From NCBI RefSeq assembly GCF_003231285.1, contig NZ_QKNS01000004.1, positions 248,001 to 312,000 of the forward strand: DNA of 64,000 nucleotides. The letters are read 5' to 3'. Made by a program: the position numbers and the translations under genes. A model generated the notes under the pieces. It did no database searches. It had not been told where the DNA came from and worked only from the letters and a program-made list of their open reading frames with translations. The DNA is from Hymenobacter sediminis (GTDB taxonomy: Bacteria; Bacteroidota; Bacteroidia; Cytophagales; Hymenobacteraceae). Positions 8,721 to 18,144 of this stretch are shown here, in pieces; the first letter of the stretch is position 1; each line of letters starts with the position of its first letter.

Positions 8721-9704
8721 CTATAACCCCAGAATGGCCGCATACACGCCGTTTACTACCTCGGCCATTCGCCGGAAGTCCAGGGTTTCGATGGTGTCGG
8801 AGCGCTGATGGTAGTTGGGGTTGCGCAGGAAGGCGGTGTCGTTGATCATTACGGCCTCGTAGCCATAAGTCCAGTAGTTGCGGTGGTCGGAAAGGCCAGC
8901 CAGGCCCATTTCAGCGGGCAGGTTGATGCGCTGCACGTCAATGTCGGCCTTGGCCTGCATCAACTCCTGCACCTGCCGCGTGAAATCTTCTTGGCCCGTG
9001 CGGCCTACTACCGTGATAAAGTTGCCGGTACTGGGGTAGCGGGCCGCCAGTTGCTCGTTGGGGAAGCGCTGGGAGTTTGGCTCGTCGCGGAAATAGCCAA
9101 TCATCTCGTAGCAGAGCATGGCCCGCACCGGTACGCCCGCTTCGTGCAGAGACTTGGCATGCACGGCGCTACCCATGAACTCGGAAGCAAAGTAGGGCGG
9201 CTCCTCATTGGGGTAGGCCACCAAATCGACCCGGTACTTTAGGTTGGAGCCAACTGCATGCAGCAAGCGGGCCGTTTCGAGCAGGCCTGCCACGGCGCTA
9301 GCATTATCGTCGGCACCCGGCGTTTCATCGAACACATCATAATGCGCCCCCACCACAATACGCGGTGCGCTGGCCGAGCCCACCGACAAAATGATGTTGC
9401 GGTACTGCCTCCCGTCGGCCCGAAACGGCTGCTCTTGCACTACCCCTTCCAGCTTCTCAAACTCTGCCTTGATGTAATCGGCGGCCTGATTCAATGACGC
9501 CAGGTTGCGGTAGTGGCGGGCAGGCTGCAAAGAGGTCAGGAACTTCACATCGGCGTACAGGCGGTTTTGGTCGGCGTGCATGGTAGCGGCAGAATTAGGA
9601 GAGGAAGCAGCAGTAGGTGGCGGCGCAGAGCGCCGAGCATCACAAGCACTGAGGCTCAGTAGGCTCCACAGCACCCAACCCACACTGTTTCTTGGCAAGA
9701 ACAT
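8721..9704 (-). CDS. M28-family zinc metallopeptidase, lipoprotein
   Basis: 327 residues. A type II signal peptide with lipobox LSAC at about residue 21 predicts a lipid-anchored protein on the cell envelope. The M28 metal ligands are visible: H121 and D123 in GAHYD, the bridging Asp in GADDNAS (about 132-133), the catalytic Glu in NEEP (about 166-167) and a C-terminal His in SDHRNYW (about 275). Members act as aminopeptidases or carboxypeptidases on short peptides. The gene stands alone between the LysR gene and an RBBP9-type hydrolase, on the same strand as both. Substrate preference cannot be read from the sequence. Confidence 0.9.
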   Translation of the reverse strand: MFLPRNSVGWVLWSLLSLSACDARRSAPPPTAASSPNSAATMHADQNRLYADVKFLTSLQPARHYRNLASLNQAADYIKAEFEKLEGVVQEQPFRADGRQYRNIILSVGSASAPRIVVGAHYDVFDETPGADDNASAVAGLLETARLLHAVGSNLKYRVDLVAYPNEEPPYFASEFMGSAVHAKSLHEAGVPVRAMLCYEMIGYFRDEPNSQRFPNEQLAARYPSTGNFITVVGRTGQEDFTRQVQELMQAKADIDVQRINLPAEMGLAGLSDHRNYWTYGYEAVMINDTAFLRNPNYHQRSDTIETLDFRRMAEVVNGVYAAILGL

Positions 9705-9797
9705 ACCTTCCTAAACGGCTTCGGGCGCCGGAGGATCATCGGATTTCTACATTCTTTCCATAGCACTAAAAACCCGCTCTGGTGTAAGCTGAACCTT

Positions 9798-10325
9798 CTA
9801 AATCAGCTCTTGTAGCAGCGTGTGCCCCTGCGGCCATAGCCGTAGGCCAGACTCGGAATTGATGTGGCCCAGCGCGCCCACGTTCACTAACCGGCTTCCC
9901 CACGCTTCTGCGAATTGCTGCGCCCGTACCAAGGTCACGTACTCGTCGTTCGTGCTAGCCACCACCACGCTCGCAAACGGCAGGCGAACCAGGGGCATGG
10001 GAGCGAAGCCAGTCACCTCCGGCGGAAAATCGGGGCGGTCTACGTCGGCGGGCGCAACCAGCAACGCTGCTTTTATTTGGTGCTGGGTGGTTTGGGCCCA
10101 GTGCACAATAGTAGCGCAGGCCAAGCTATGTGCCACTAGCACTACGCCAGAGCCCGCAGCGGCTACTGCTGCTTCAAGGTTCTGCACCCAGTCTTCACAA
10201 ATCGGATTATCCCAGTCCCGCTGCTGAACGCGCTGGTAGCCGTAGTGCTGTTCCCAGTAGGTTTGCCAGTGCTCTGAGCCGGAACTGCCTAAGCCAGGCA
10301 CAGTGAGGATGGTGGGTGAAGGCAT
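9798..10325 (-). CDS. RBBP9/YdeN-type serine hydrolase
   Basis: 175 residues from the ATG ending at 10325 (MPSPTILTVPGLGSSG...); a longer frame from 10385 adds 20 residues without family similarity. The N-terminus has the GLGSSGSEHWQ pattern typical of the family, the nucleophile is S67 in AHSLAC, the acid is expected in the STNDEYV stretch, and the His in GALGHIN. The compact alpha/beta-hydrolase fold without a lid matches the usual 170-190 residues. These are cytosolic serine hydrolases of poorly defined substrate. It is followed on the same strand by the M28 peptidase, 93 bp away, with no terminator seen between. Confidence 0.88.
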   Translation of the reverse strand: MPSPTILTVPGLGSSGSEHWQTYWEQHYGYQRVQQRDWDNPICEDWVQNLEAAVAAAGSGVVLVAHSLACATIVHWAQTTQHQIKAALLVAPADVDRPDFPPEVTGFAPMPLVRLPFASVVVASTNDEYVTLVRAQQFAEAWGSRLVNVGALGHINSESGLRLWPQGHTLLQELI

Positions 10326-10445
10326 AGAAACAAAAGTGACAAGGACCGTTGCGAGGTTTACACGCCCCACCTTATCCCAGTGCATACGCTGCCGAAGGTT
10401 GGCATTGAGTGGGCTGAGGTATTTGAAGGGGTGTAGTAAAGCAGG

Positions 10446-10946
10446 CTACCTGAATTTTAGCTTATACGACTCTGATTTTTCTTGCCATATACTAGGAATG
10501 TAAACCTTGATATATCCTCGTCTTAATTGCTTAAGGACCATTATATCTTCGTTCAAAAGTAAAATCTCGCTAGTATCTCCACTGAGTTTTATCTGGTTAT
10601 CCTTGAGCTTAAATGTGGCAGGATTGTATTGTATATCACCAGCTACAGTGTTCATATCAATAATTGTAGCTGAGTCAATATTCATGTAGTATCTCAGTTT
10701 GTTTTCTGGAGTGAATAGCAACGTATAGGAAGGTATTCCTTTTAGTTTATCAGTGTAAGATCGGCCTGGCCAAATCACTTGGTTATACCTATTCAATCCA
10801 TTGCTAGAGCAGACAAGGTCCCAATATTTCCCCTTTCCATTACCTGTTAGAATACTATTCCTCTTGTCGGTTTGAGGCCGGTTACAACTCAGTATGGCAA
10901 GCAATGCTAAAGCGCAATAAACAGGGCTGACACTACGAAAGAGCAT
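10446..10946 (-). CDS. Hypothetical lipoprotein, AT-rich orphan
   Basis: 166 residues, no family recognised. The start gives a signal peptide with lipobox-like AILSC at about residues 17-21, so it is probably a lipoprotein. The remainder is rich in Lys, Asn, Ile and Tyr and looks beta-rich. Hand counts over 10441-10620 give about 38% G+C, far below the window's roughly 60%, and the codons are AT-ending, which suggests recent acquisition from another lineage. It is divergent from the alpha-2-macroglobulin gene, with 100 bp between. No mobile-element gene or terminal repeat is visible around it. Confidence 0.7.
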   Translation of the reverse strand: MLFRSVSPVYCALALLAILSCNRPQTDKRNSILTGNGKGKYWDLVCSSNGLNRYNQVIWPGRSYTDKLKGIPSYTLLFTPENKLRYYMNIDSATIIDMNTVAGDIQYNPATFKLKDNQIKLSGDTSEILLLNEDIMVLKQLRRGYIKVYIPSIWQEKSESYKLKFR

Positions 10947-11046
10947 AAGAAGCAGATAATTATTCCCTCCCCGAACCTATACAAAACATAGCAGAAACGC
11001 CGTTTTTCTATACCTTCCGGCGTCCTTTCTAAGCTCCTCCCTATCC

Positions 11047-14000
11047 ATGCTTTCCCGCACTCTTTCTCGCCTGCCGCTGCTGGTGCTGCTGGCTTTGCTA
11101 TGTGCTTGCTCTAAGTCGGGCTCTGATGCCACTTCGGACCCCAACGGCGAGGAAATTGACCCGTACCAGAATCTGGTATTTCAGTTTGCGGATGCCGTGG
11201 CCAGCCCAGAGCAGCAGGACCGGTGGGATACGGTGCAGGTAGTAAAGTTCGAGCCGGCCATGCGCGGCAAGTTCAAGTGGACATCGGATAGAGAACTGAT
11301 TTTCTCGCCCAGCACCCCCTTTAAGCCCAGCACCGCCTTCACGGCCACGCTACGCAAAGAGGCCCTGCCGGAAGGCAAGCAGGGCGTGGAGCTGCCCCAG
11401 AACCGCCAGAAATTCCACACGCCCTACCTGCAGCTGCAGGAGCCTCAGGCATTCTGGGGCCGCTCAGAGCGGGCGGCGGGCACGGCCGAAATGCGCGTGG
11501 AGCTACCCTTCAACTACAGCGTAAAGCCCGCCGATGTGAAGCCCCTGCTCCGCGTTACCCAGGACGGGCAGCCTGTGGCCTTCGAGGTAAGCGGGGAGCC
11601 GGGCCAGGTGGTGCGCGTGAGCCTTAACCAACAGGTGCGCCCGGGTAGTCCGCTCACAGTGGCACTGACTCAGGGACTGCGCGCCCAGGGCAGCGACCAG
11701 GCCTCTACCGCCGACTACGAAAAGCAGGTGCAGGTGCCCGACCCGGAGGCGCTGGAGGTGCGCTCCATCACCGGCACCCTACAATCAGCCGACCCCGTCA
11801 TCACCATCCTGACCAACCAGCCCGTCACAACTACCGACTTGCAAAATGCTCTGTCAGTGTCGCCGCAGGTAGCCTACGAGGTGGAGGAACTGGAAAGCGG
11901 CTTCCGGCTTAAAGGTGGTTTCGAGGTAGGAAAAAGCTACCAGGTGAGCTTGCGCCAAGGCTTACGGGGTAGCCTGGGCGGCAATTTGAGCGAGGACTTC
12001 ACCCAGACGGTGAGTTTCTCCGATGAGCGGCCCACCATTAGCTTTGCCAGCGCCGAGAAGGCCATGTACCTTGACGCGCTAGGTTCCCGCAACCTGGGCG
12101 TGCGCATCAACGAGGTAGGCCAGGTGAAGGTGACCATTGCCAAGGTCTACGCCAACAACATTCAGCAACTTCTGCGCGGCGGCACCCAATATGGCTACCC
12201 CGGCTACGACGGCGAAGACTCCGGTGAGGAGGAACAGGACGAAAACGGCGAGTACGTGGACCGCTCCTACCAGTACTACGATGTGGAGAACCTGGGCAAC
12301 GTGCTCACGGAGCGCACCTACACCGTATCCGGGCTGCCAAAGGCGCAGGGGCTGCGGCTGCTGAATCTGAACCTCAAGGACCTGGAGTTTTCCGGTGGTT
12401 TGAAGGGCCTCTACATCATCAAGGTGCAGGATACGGAGCGCCAGTGGCTGCAGGTGAGCAAGCTGGTGGCCGTGTCGGATATTGGGCTGATTGTGAAGCA
12501 GGGCAAGGCGGGCAGCACGCTTGTATTTGCCAACTCCATCCGCAATGCCAAAGCCCTGAGCGGGGTGGAAATGCGCTTTATCAGTACCAACAACCAGGTG
12601 ATGGGCACCGGCCTTACCAATGGTGATGGGGTAGCCAAATTCGACAGCACCGCCCAGAACGGCCGCTTCCGGCTGGGCATGGTGATGGCCCAGCAGGGCA
12701 ACGACTTCACTTTCCTCGACCTGAGCCGCAGCCGCGTGGAAACCTCCCGCTTTGAGGTGGGTGGCCTACAAAGCAACGCCGCCCGCTACCAGGCCTTCCT
12801 CTACGGCGACCGGGACCTGTACCGCCCCGGCGACACCATCCAGACCAACACCGTCATCCGCACCGAGGACTGGCAGGCGCCGCCCAAGGGCCTCCCGGTG
12901 AAAATCCGGCTGCTACTACCCACCGGCAAGGAGTACGCTAGCCTGCAGAAAACGCTAAATGCGGCCGGCTCCTTCGAGGCGCGCTTCCTGCTACCCCCCG
13001 CCGTGATGACGGGCCTCTACACGATGGAAGTGCTGACCGGCAACGACGTGCTGCTGGCCTCGCGCCAGATTTCGGTGGAGGAATTCATCCCGGACCGCAT
13101 GAAGGTGACGGTAAAAACTGACCGCACGGTGGTGAAGCCCGGCCAGGCTGTTTCCGCTCAGATTACGGCCCAGAACCTGTTCGGCCCGCCCGCCGCCGAC
13201 CGCAAGTTTGAGGTAGAGTTTTCGCTCAAGGAAAAGGCCTTCACCCCCAAGGGCTACGAGCAATACACTTTCGCCATCAACAGCGGTGAGCGGCGCGGCT
13301 CCTACGGCGACCAGGAATCAACGCCACTCTCTGACCGCTTCGAGAAGACTACCCGCGAAGGCACCACCGATGCTGCTGGCCGTGGCACCGCTACCTACGA
13401 GGTACCCGACTACACCGACTTAGGAACCCTGGAAGGCGCGGCTTTCACTACCGTATTCGACGAAACCGGCCGCCCCGTGAACCGCCTGGCTACCTTCGAG
13501 GTACAGACCCAACCGGTGCTATTCGGGGTCAAGAGCCCCGATGAGCTGGTGAGCACCGGCAAGCCCCTGGCCGTGCAGTTGGTGGCCCTTACCCCAGCCG
13601 GCAAGCCCACCCAGGCTCAGGCCCAGGTGCACATTGTGCGCCTGCTCTGGGAAACGGTGATTGAACGCCAGGGGGGCCGCTACATCTACAACTCGCAGAA
13701 GCGGGAGCAGGTAGTGCTCAACCGCACCATTCCGGTGTACGGCGCCAGCAACACCGAGGCCAACCTGGGCTTCTCGCCTACCTACTCCGGCGAGTACGAA
13801 ATCCGGGTTTCCCGGCCCGGAGCCGTTACCTACGTGGCCCAGCGCGTGTACGCCTACGGCTACGGCGATACTCAGAGCAACTCCTTTGAGGTGAATAACG
13901 AGGGCGAGGTAACCATTGAGGCCGATAAAGCCAAGTATGAGCCCGGTGACGTGGCCCACCTGCTGCTGAAAACGCCCTTCCCCGGCCGCGTGCTCGTGAC

Positions 14001-16644
14001 CGTGGAGCGCAACCGCGTGCTCGACCACTTCTACGTGAACACTGACGAAAAATCGGCGAAGGTAGATGTACCCATTCGCGCCGGCCACGTGCCCAACGTG
14101 TACGTGACGGCCACCGCCATCCGCGAAATCAAGGACAACCGCCTACCCCTCACGGTGGCCCGGGGCTTCGTGCCACTGACGGTAGAAAAGCCCGGCGCCA
14201 AGCTGCAAGTGGCCATTAAGGCGCCCGCGCAAAGCCGCTCTCAGACTGCCCAAACCATTGAAGTAACCACCGCCCCCGGCGCCCAGGTAACGCTGGCGAT
14301 GGTGGACGAGGGCATTCTGCAGATGAAGGACTACCGCACGCCCGACCCCTACGGATACTTCTACCAGAAGCGCGCCCTGGAAGTACAGGCCTATGACGTG
14401 TACCCCTTCCTGCTGCCCGAGCTGGGCACCAGCAGCACCGGCGGCGACGGCTACGACCTCTCGCGCCGCACCACGCCCGTGCCCAACCGCCGCGTGAAGC
14501 TGCTCGCTAAATGGAGCGGCGTGCTCACCGCCGATGCCAGCGGCAAAGTGCGCTACAAGCTGCAGGTGCCCCAGTTCAGCGGGGCCGTGCGCATCATGGC
14601 CGTGGCCTATAAGAACGACGCTTTCGGTTCCACCGAGCACACCATGCGCGTCGCCGACCCCGTCGTCATCAGCACCGCCCTCCCCCGCTTCCTCAGCCCC
14701 GGCGACACGATTGACGTACCCGTAACGCTGACAAATACGACGGGTAAGGTTTTAATAGGTGGCATACTAGTTGGAACGTCTGAATCATCCAGAAACCTGG
14801 CTCAGGTTTTCTTAAAAAGAGAAGATTTTAACAATAGCCGCTCTACTGTTTCCCAAGATCCTCCCGGTGGCTTTGAAGGCAAGGATGTTAAGCTACTTCC
14901 GAATTCCGAGCAGCGCGTGCTATTCCGCATGGCCGCTAAGTCTATAGGGACTGCAGTGGTTAAGATTGAAGTACTTGTTGACAAGGCACTACGCGTCGAT
15001 GAAAACAACAAGCCAGTACGATCAGGTCAATGGATTGAAACCATCGAGCTACCCATCCGTCCGGCTTCGCCGCTGCAGAAGCGCACGGGGGCGGGCATTG
15101 TAGCGGGAGGCGCGTCCCAGCAGCTGAACCTGCGCACCGACTTCCTGCCTTCGTCGTTGCGAAGCCAGCTAGTGGTGAGCCGCTCGCCCATGACGGAGTT
15201 TGCCAAAGACCTGCGCTACCTACTGCAATACCCCTATGGTTGCCTCGAGCAAACCGTATCGGCTGCTTTCCCGCAGTTGTACTACGGTGATTTGGCGGCC
15301 ACACTAGGCCAGAAAACGGGCAAAGCCGGCAAGGTGGGCCTGTTTAACCCCAACTACCACGTGCAGGAAGCCATCCGGAAGGTGGAAGCCCAGCAGATGT
15401 ACAACGGCTCCCTCAGCTACTGGCCCGGCGGTGACTATGACAACTGGTGGGCCACGGCCTACGCCGCCCACTTCCTGCTGGAAGCTCAGCAAGCCGGCTT
15501 CGATGTAAATAAGAATGTACTCGATAGAGTACTGCGCTACCTGCAAGCCCGCGTGCGCAAGCGCGAAACTGACACCTACAATATCATCCAGACCGGCGGC
15601 GTGATTCAGCCCGTTACGCTGGCCAAAAAGGAAGTAGCCTATTCCCTCTACGTACTGGCCCTGGCCGGCCGCCCCGATGCCGTAGGTCTCAACTACTACA
15701 AAGCCAACCGCCCCCAACTGGCTGAAGATTCTCGTTACCTGCTGGCGGCGGCCTTCGCCCTGAGCGGCAACCAGCGCGGCTACCAAAGCACCGTGCCCAC
15801 CCGTTTCGGCGCCGCGCCCACCATTGCCGGCCGTCAGCTCGACGGAGCCTTCTCCTCACCTATCCGCGACGAAGCCCTGGTGCTCAACGCCCTGCTCGCC
15901 GCCGACCCCGCCAACCCGCAGGTAAACACCCTGGCCCGTCAGCTCAGCCGACAGGTAAAGCAAGCCTACTGGCTCAATACGCAGGAACGGTCATTTGCCC
16001 TGTTGGCCTTGGGCAAGCTGGCGAAGAAAAACGCCGGCAGCACGGTAGTAGCTAGCCTGCTGGCCGATGGCAAGGCCATTGGCAACTTCTCGGGCAAAGA
16101 CCTCACGGTAAGCAACGTGGCTAACCGCCAGCTGGCCCTGCGCACCAGCGGCAAGGGCAGCCTCTACTACTTCTGGGAAACGGAAGGCATTTCGCCCACC
16201 GGCCAGGTGCGCGAGGAAGACGCCTACCTGCAAGTGCGCCGCCAGTTCCTGGACCGCAACGGCGCGCCTGTGGGCAGCACTAGCTTCAAGCAAAATGACC
16301 TGGTAGTTGTCAAAATCACCATCCAGTCAGCTGAAAGCGCGGGCGAAGTCAAGAACGTGGCCATTACGGACCTGCTGCCCGCTGGCCTGGAAATCGAGAA
16401 CCCGCGTATCGGGGCCGTGCGCGACCTGACCTGGGCCAAAGACGCCGCCCAACCCGACTACCTCGACGTGCGCGACGACCGGATCAACCTCTTTACTACC
16501 GCTACGCCCACAGCCAAGTCGTTCTACTACCTGTGCCGCGCCGTGAGCAAAGGCACCTTCAAACTAGGCCCCGTCAGCGCCGATGCCATGTACAACGCCG
16601 AGTACCACAGCTACGCCGGCAGCGGCGTAGTGCGGGTGCGGTAG
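11047..16644 (+). CDS. Alpha-2-macroglobulin-family lipoprotein with thioester (YfhM-like)
   Basis: 1865 residues. A type II signal peptide with lipobox LCAC (Cys21) anchors it in the envelope. A long N-terminal series of MG/Ig-like domains runs to about residue 1050, including the MG2-type DLYRPGDTI region near 600. The A2M segment with VDEGILQM follows (about 1090). The thioester CLEQ lies at 1399-1402 in YPYGCLEQT, followed by the alpha-helical toroid and a C-terminal domain. Bacterial homologues trap attacking proteases by covalent capture after bait cleavage and are encoded with PBP1C, as here. Residues of about 1230-1335 are encoded by DNA of only about 47% G+C by hand count, unlike the rest. 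Three further genes in the same direction follow. A role in guarding the periplasm against foreign proteases is inferred from the family. Confidence 0.92.
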   Translation: MLSRTLSRLPLLVLLALLCACSKSGSDATSDPNGEEIDPYQNLVFQFADAVASPEQQDRWDTVQVVKFEPAMRGKFKWTSDRELIFSPSTPFKPSTAFTATLRKEALPEGKQGVELPQNRQKFHTPYLQLQEPQAFWGRSERAAGTAEMRVELPFNYSVKPADVKPLLRVTQDGQPVAFEVSGEPGQVVRVSLNQQVRPGSPLTVALTQGLRAQGSDQASTADYEKQVQVPDPEALEVRSITGTLQSADPVITILTNQPVTTTDLQNALSVSPQVAYEVEELESGFRLKGGFEVGKSYQVSLRQGLRGSLGGNLSEDFTQTVSFSDERPTISFASAEKAMYLDALGSRNLGVRINEVGQVKVTIAKVYANNIQQLLRGGTQYGYPGYDGEDSGEEEQDENGEYVDRSYQYYDVENLGNVLTERTYTVSGLPKAQGLRLLNLNLKDLEFSGGLKGLYIIKVQDTERQWLQVSKLVAVSDIGLIVKQGKAGSTLVFANSIRNAKALSGVEMRFISTNNQVMGTGLTNGDGVAKFDSTAQNGRFRLGMVMAQQGNDFTFLDLSRSRVETSRFEVGGLQSNAARYQAFLYGDRDLYRPGDTIQTNTVIRTEDWQAPPKGLPVKIRLLLPTGKEYASLQKTLNAAGSFEARFLLPPAVMTGLYTMEVLTGNDVLLASRQISVEEFIPDRMKVTVKTDRTVVKPGQAVSAQITAQNLFGPPAADRKFEVEFSLKEKAFTPKGYEQYTFAINSGERRGSYGDQESTPLSDRFEKTTREGTTDAAGRGTATYEVPDYTDLGTLEGAAFTTVFDETGRPVNRLATFEVQTQPVLFGVKSPDELVSTGKPLAVQLVALTPAGKPTQAQAQVHIVRLLWETVIERQGGRYIYNSQKREQVVLNRTIPVYGASNTEANLGFSPTYSGEYEIRVSRPGAVTYVAQRVYAYGYGDTQSNSFEVNNEGEVTIEADKAKYEPGDVAHLLLKTPFPGRVLVTVERNRVLDHFYVNTDEKSAKVDVPIRAGHVPNVYVTATAIREIKDNRLPLTVARGFVPLTVEKPGAKLQVAIKAPAQSRSQTAQTIEVTTAPGAQVTLAMVDEGILQMKDYRTPDPYGYFYQKRALEVQAYDVYPFLLPELGTSSTGGDGYDLSRRTTPVPNRRVKLLAKWSGVLTADASGKVRYKLQVPQFSGAVRIMAVAYKNDAFGSTEHTMRVADPVVISTALPRFLSPGDTIDVPVTLTNTTGKVLIGGILVGTSESSRNLAQVFLKREDFNNSRSTVSQDPPGGFEGKDVKLLPNSEQRVLFRMAAKSIGTAVVKIEVLVDKALRVDENNKPVRSGQWIETIELPIRPASPLQKRTGAGIVAGGASQQLNLRTDFLPSSLRSQLVVSRSPMTEFAKDLRYLLQYPYGCLEQTVSAAFPQLYYGDLAATLGQKTGKAGKVGLFNPNYHVQEAIRKVEAQQMYNGSLSYWPGGDYDNWWATAYAAHFLLEAQQAGFDVNKNVLDRVLRYLQARVRKRETDTYNIIQTGGVIQPVTLAKKEVAYSLYVLALAGRPDAVGLNYYKANRPQLAEDSRYLLAAAFALSGNQRGYQSTVPTRFGAAPTIAGRQLDGAFSSPIRDEALVLNALLAADPANPQVNTLARQLSRQVKQAYWLNTQERSFALLALGKLAKKNAGSTVVASLLADGKAIGNFSGKDLTVSNVANRQLALRTSGKGSLYYFWETEGISPTGQVREEDAYLQVRRQFLDRNGAPVGSTSFKQNDLVVVKITIQSAESAGEVKNVAITDLLPAGLEIENPRIGAVRDLTWAKDAAQPDYLDVRDDRINLFTTATPTAKSFYYLCRAVSKGTFKLGPVSADAMYNAEYHSYAGSGVVRVR
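14731..15045 (+). other. AT-richer patch inside the alpha-2-macroglobulin gene
   Basis: The frame stays open, but composition and codon use change sharply: hand count gives 114 G+C in 240 bases (47.5%) over 14761-15000, with AAA, GAA, GTT and TTA codons, while both flanks use mainly GC-ending codons. The patch encodes the stretch just before the thioester domain, including a polar insert rich in Ser, Asn and Asp. Local recombination with a divergent allele is the simplest explanation. Confidence 0.65.
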
Positions 16645-16671
16645 GGATTTAATGAATAATCAAAAGCCAGG

Positions 16672-16769
16672 ACGTGTCATGCTGAGCTTGTCGAAGCATC
16701 TCTACCGCTTCGTTGTAACGATTAAGCTACCTACGGTAGAGATGCTTCGACAAGCTCAGCATGACACGT
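16672..16769. repeat. Large perfect inverted repeat (36-bp arms), REP-like
   Basis: Left arm 16672-16707 and right arm 16734-16769 are exact reverse complements over 36 bases, around a 26-base loop. The arms contain GTCATGCTGAGCTTGTCGAA. It fills the gap between the alpha-2-macroglobulin gene and the next small gene. A degenerate relative lies at 23664-23757, so this is one copy of a dispersed intergenic family. It could act as a terminator or mRNA-stabilising hairpin; no flanking target duplication is obvious. Confidence 0.9.
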
Positions 16770-16806
16770 TCTTTTACTGCTTCGTAATTCATCCTCACGC
16801 TCTATC

Positions 16807-17136
16807 ATGATCAACTTCCGTCTTATTCTGATTTCTATACTAGTCATGTTCTTCGGCATGCTTCTGTGGATGGGGTACTATTTCTACTTCCGCACCGATG
16901 GCCAGGGCCGCGTAACGCGGGAAGCAGACAGCCCCGAAGCGGCAGCACGCGGCCAGCAGACACTGCGCCGGGCAGATGCCCTCATCAGCCAACGGCAATA
17001 CGGCCCAGCCAAGGCCCTGCTCGATTCCCTGCGCGATGCTGACTTGAACCCTGCCTTTTTCGTCAGCACCGAGGACCTGGAGCAGCGCTTCGATACGCTG
17101 CGGGCCCGCAGTTACCGAGAGAGGCAGGTTCAGTAA
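16807..17136 (+). CDS. Small single-pass membrane protein, hypothetical
   Basis: 109 residues, not recognised. Residues 5-28 form one hydrophobic segment (LILISILVMFFGMLLWMGYY), followed by a hydrophilic, Arg- and Ala-rich helical tail of about 80 residues resembling a single TPR-like hairpin (about 55-90). Topology suggests an N-terminal anchor with the tail in the periplasm or cytoplasm. It lies between the alpha-2-macroglobulin gene and the I42-like gene in the same direction, so it may belong to the same envelope module. No catalytic motif is seen. Confidence 0.65.
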   Translation: MINFRLILISILVMFFGMLLWMGYYFYFRTDGQGRVTREADSPEAAARGQQTLRRADALISQRQYGPAKALLDSLRDADLNPAFFVSTEDLEQRFDTLRARSYRERQVQ

Positions 17137-17285
17137 GCGAGAGGGGGTAGCATACCAGGCAACTTCGCTCAGGAAGCTCAACTGCAGCTTTTTATGTGTG
17201 CATTCGTAGAATTTCTACCGCAGCCGGCGCTTCCTAAGTGGCCGGCTGCGCTGCTGTTGATGAACTCTATTTCTGGCGCTGCTTC

Positions 17286-18068
17286 ATGAAACCAACACCC
17301 CGCTTCTCTCTCTATCTGCATCTGCGCATAGCGACGGCCTTGCTGCTGGTGTGCGGTGGCCTTGTTTTTCCTACCCCTGCGCAGGCCGACATCGTGACCC
17401 TCAACGCCAATGACAACGGTAAGCAGGTGCAGCTGAATGTGGGCGACCAACTAATTATCCGGCTGCCGACCATTTCGCCGCGTTTTGGCTGGCGCCTGAC
17501 CCAAACGTATCCGGGGCAACTGACCGTGACGAATACTCACAGCCTGCCGGGCTTGAGCAGCGGTGTACCGGGAGCGCCGGCTACCTTCGAAATTCACTTT
17601 CAGGCTACCGGCACCGGTGGCATCGACTTAGCTTTGGTGTCGGCGCAGCCGGGTACGGGCTATTCGCCGCTAGGCGGCTTCTTCCGTGTTTTCGTGACCA
17701 TTGATAAGCCGGGCGTAGCCAAAAACGTGAACATCACGGAGTACGGTAACCGCAGCCGCGTGAAAGTGAACAAAGGCGACCAGCTGGCCATTCGGCTTGA
17801 TAACACGGCCGGCTCGCAGTATCAATGGGAGGTGATGCCTATTGCCGACAACGTCATCCAGTTGATTACACCCGCTGCCACCCAGCCCGCGAAAAAGCCG
17901 AAAAAGAAACCCAAAGCGGGTAGCGAGGAAGACGTAACGTTTCAGTTTCAGGCCCTGAACCCTGGCAAAACCACGCTACGCTTCCTCTACCGAAACACCG
18001 CCAACAACGAAGCCCCACCCAAGCGCGACTTTGAGCTGGAGGTAGAAGTGCCCGAGCCGCCCAGATAA
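17286..18068 (+). CDS. Secreted protein with two chagasin (I42)-like domains
   Basis: 260 residues from the ATG at 17286; the frame extends upstream to 17238 but this start places a clear Sec signal peptide at 1-34 (cleavage after PAQA). Two similar beta-rich units follow (about 35-142 and 143-260). Each opens with the I42 pattern GDQLxIRL. Unit 1 has SPRFGW in place of the NPTTGxxW loop and a GTGG loop; unit 2 ends with FQFQALNPGKTTLRFLYR, close to the I42 C-terminal strand pattern. The inhibitory loops are poorly conserved (no RPW/F), so activity against cysteine peptidases is uncertain. A Lys/Pro-rich insert lies at about 202-215 of unit 2. Its place between alpha-2-macroglobulin and PBP1C suggests envelope protection from proteases. 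Confidence 0.7.
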   Translation: MKPTPRFSLYLHLRIATALLLVCGGLVFPTPAQADIVTLNANDNGKQVQLNVGDQLIIRLPTISPRFGWRLTQTYPGQLTVTNTHSLPGLSSGVPGAPATFEIHFQATGTGGIDLALVSAQPGTGYSPLGGFFRVFVTIDKPGVAKNVNITEYGNRSRVKVNKGDQLAIRLDNTAGSQYQWEVMPIADNVIQLITPAATQPAKKPKKKPKAGSEEDVTFQFQALNPGKTTLRFLYRNTANNEAPPKRDFELEVEVPEPPR

Positions 18069-18144
18069 AAGCACCACTAGCGCCACCAGCTTTCTATCTT
18101 GCTACCCCTAATCCATGGCTGAATGCCGTGGGCTAGCGGGCTGC

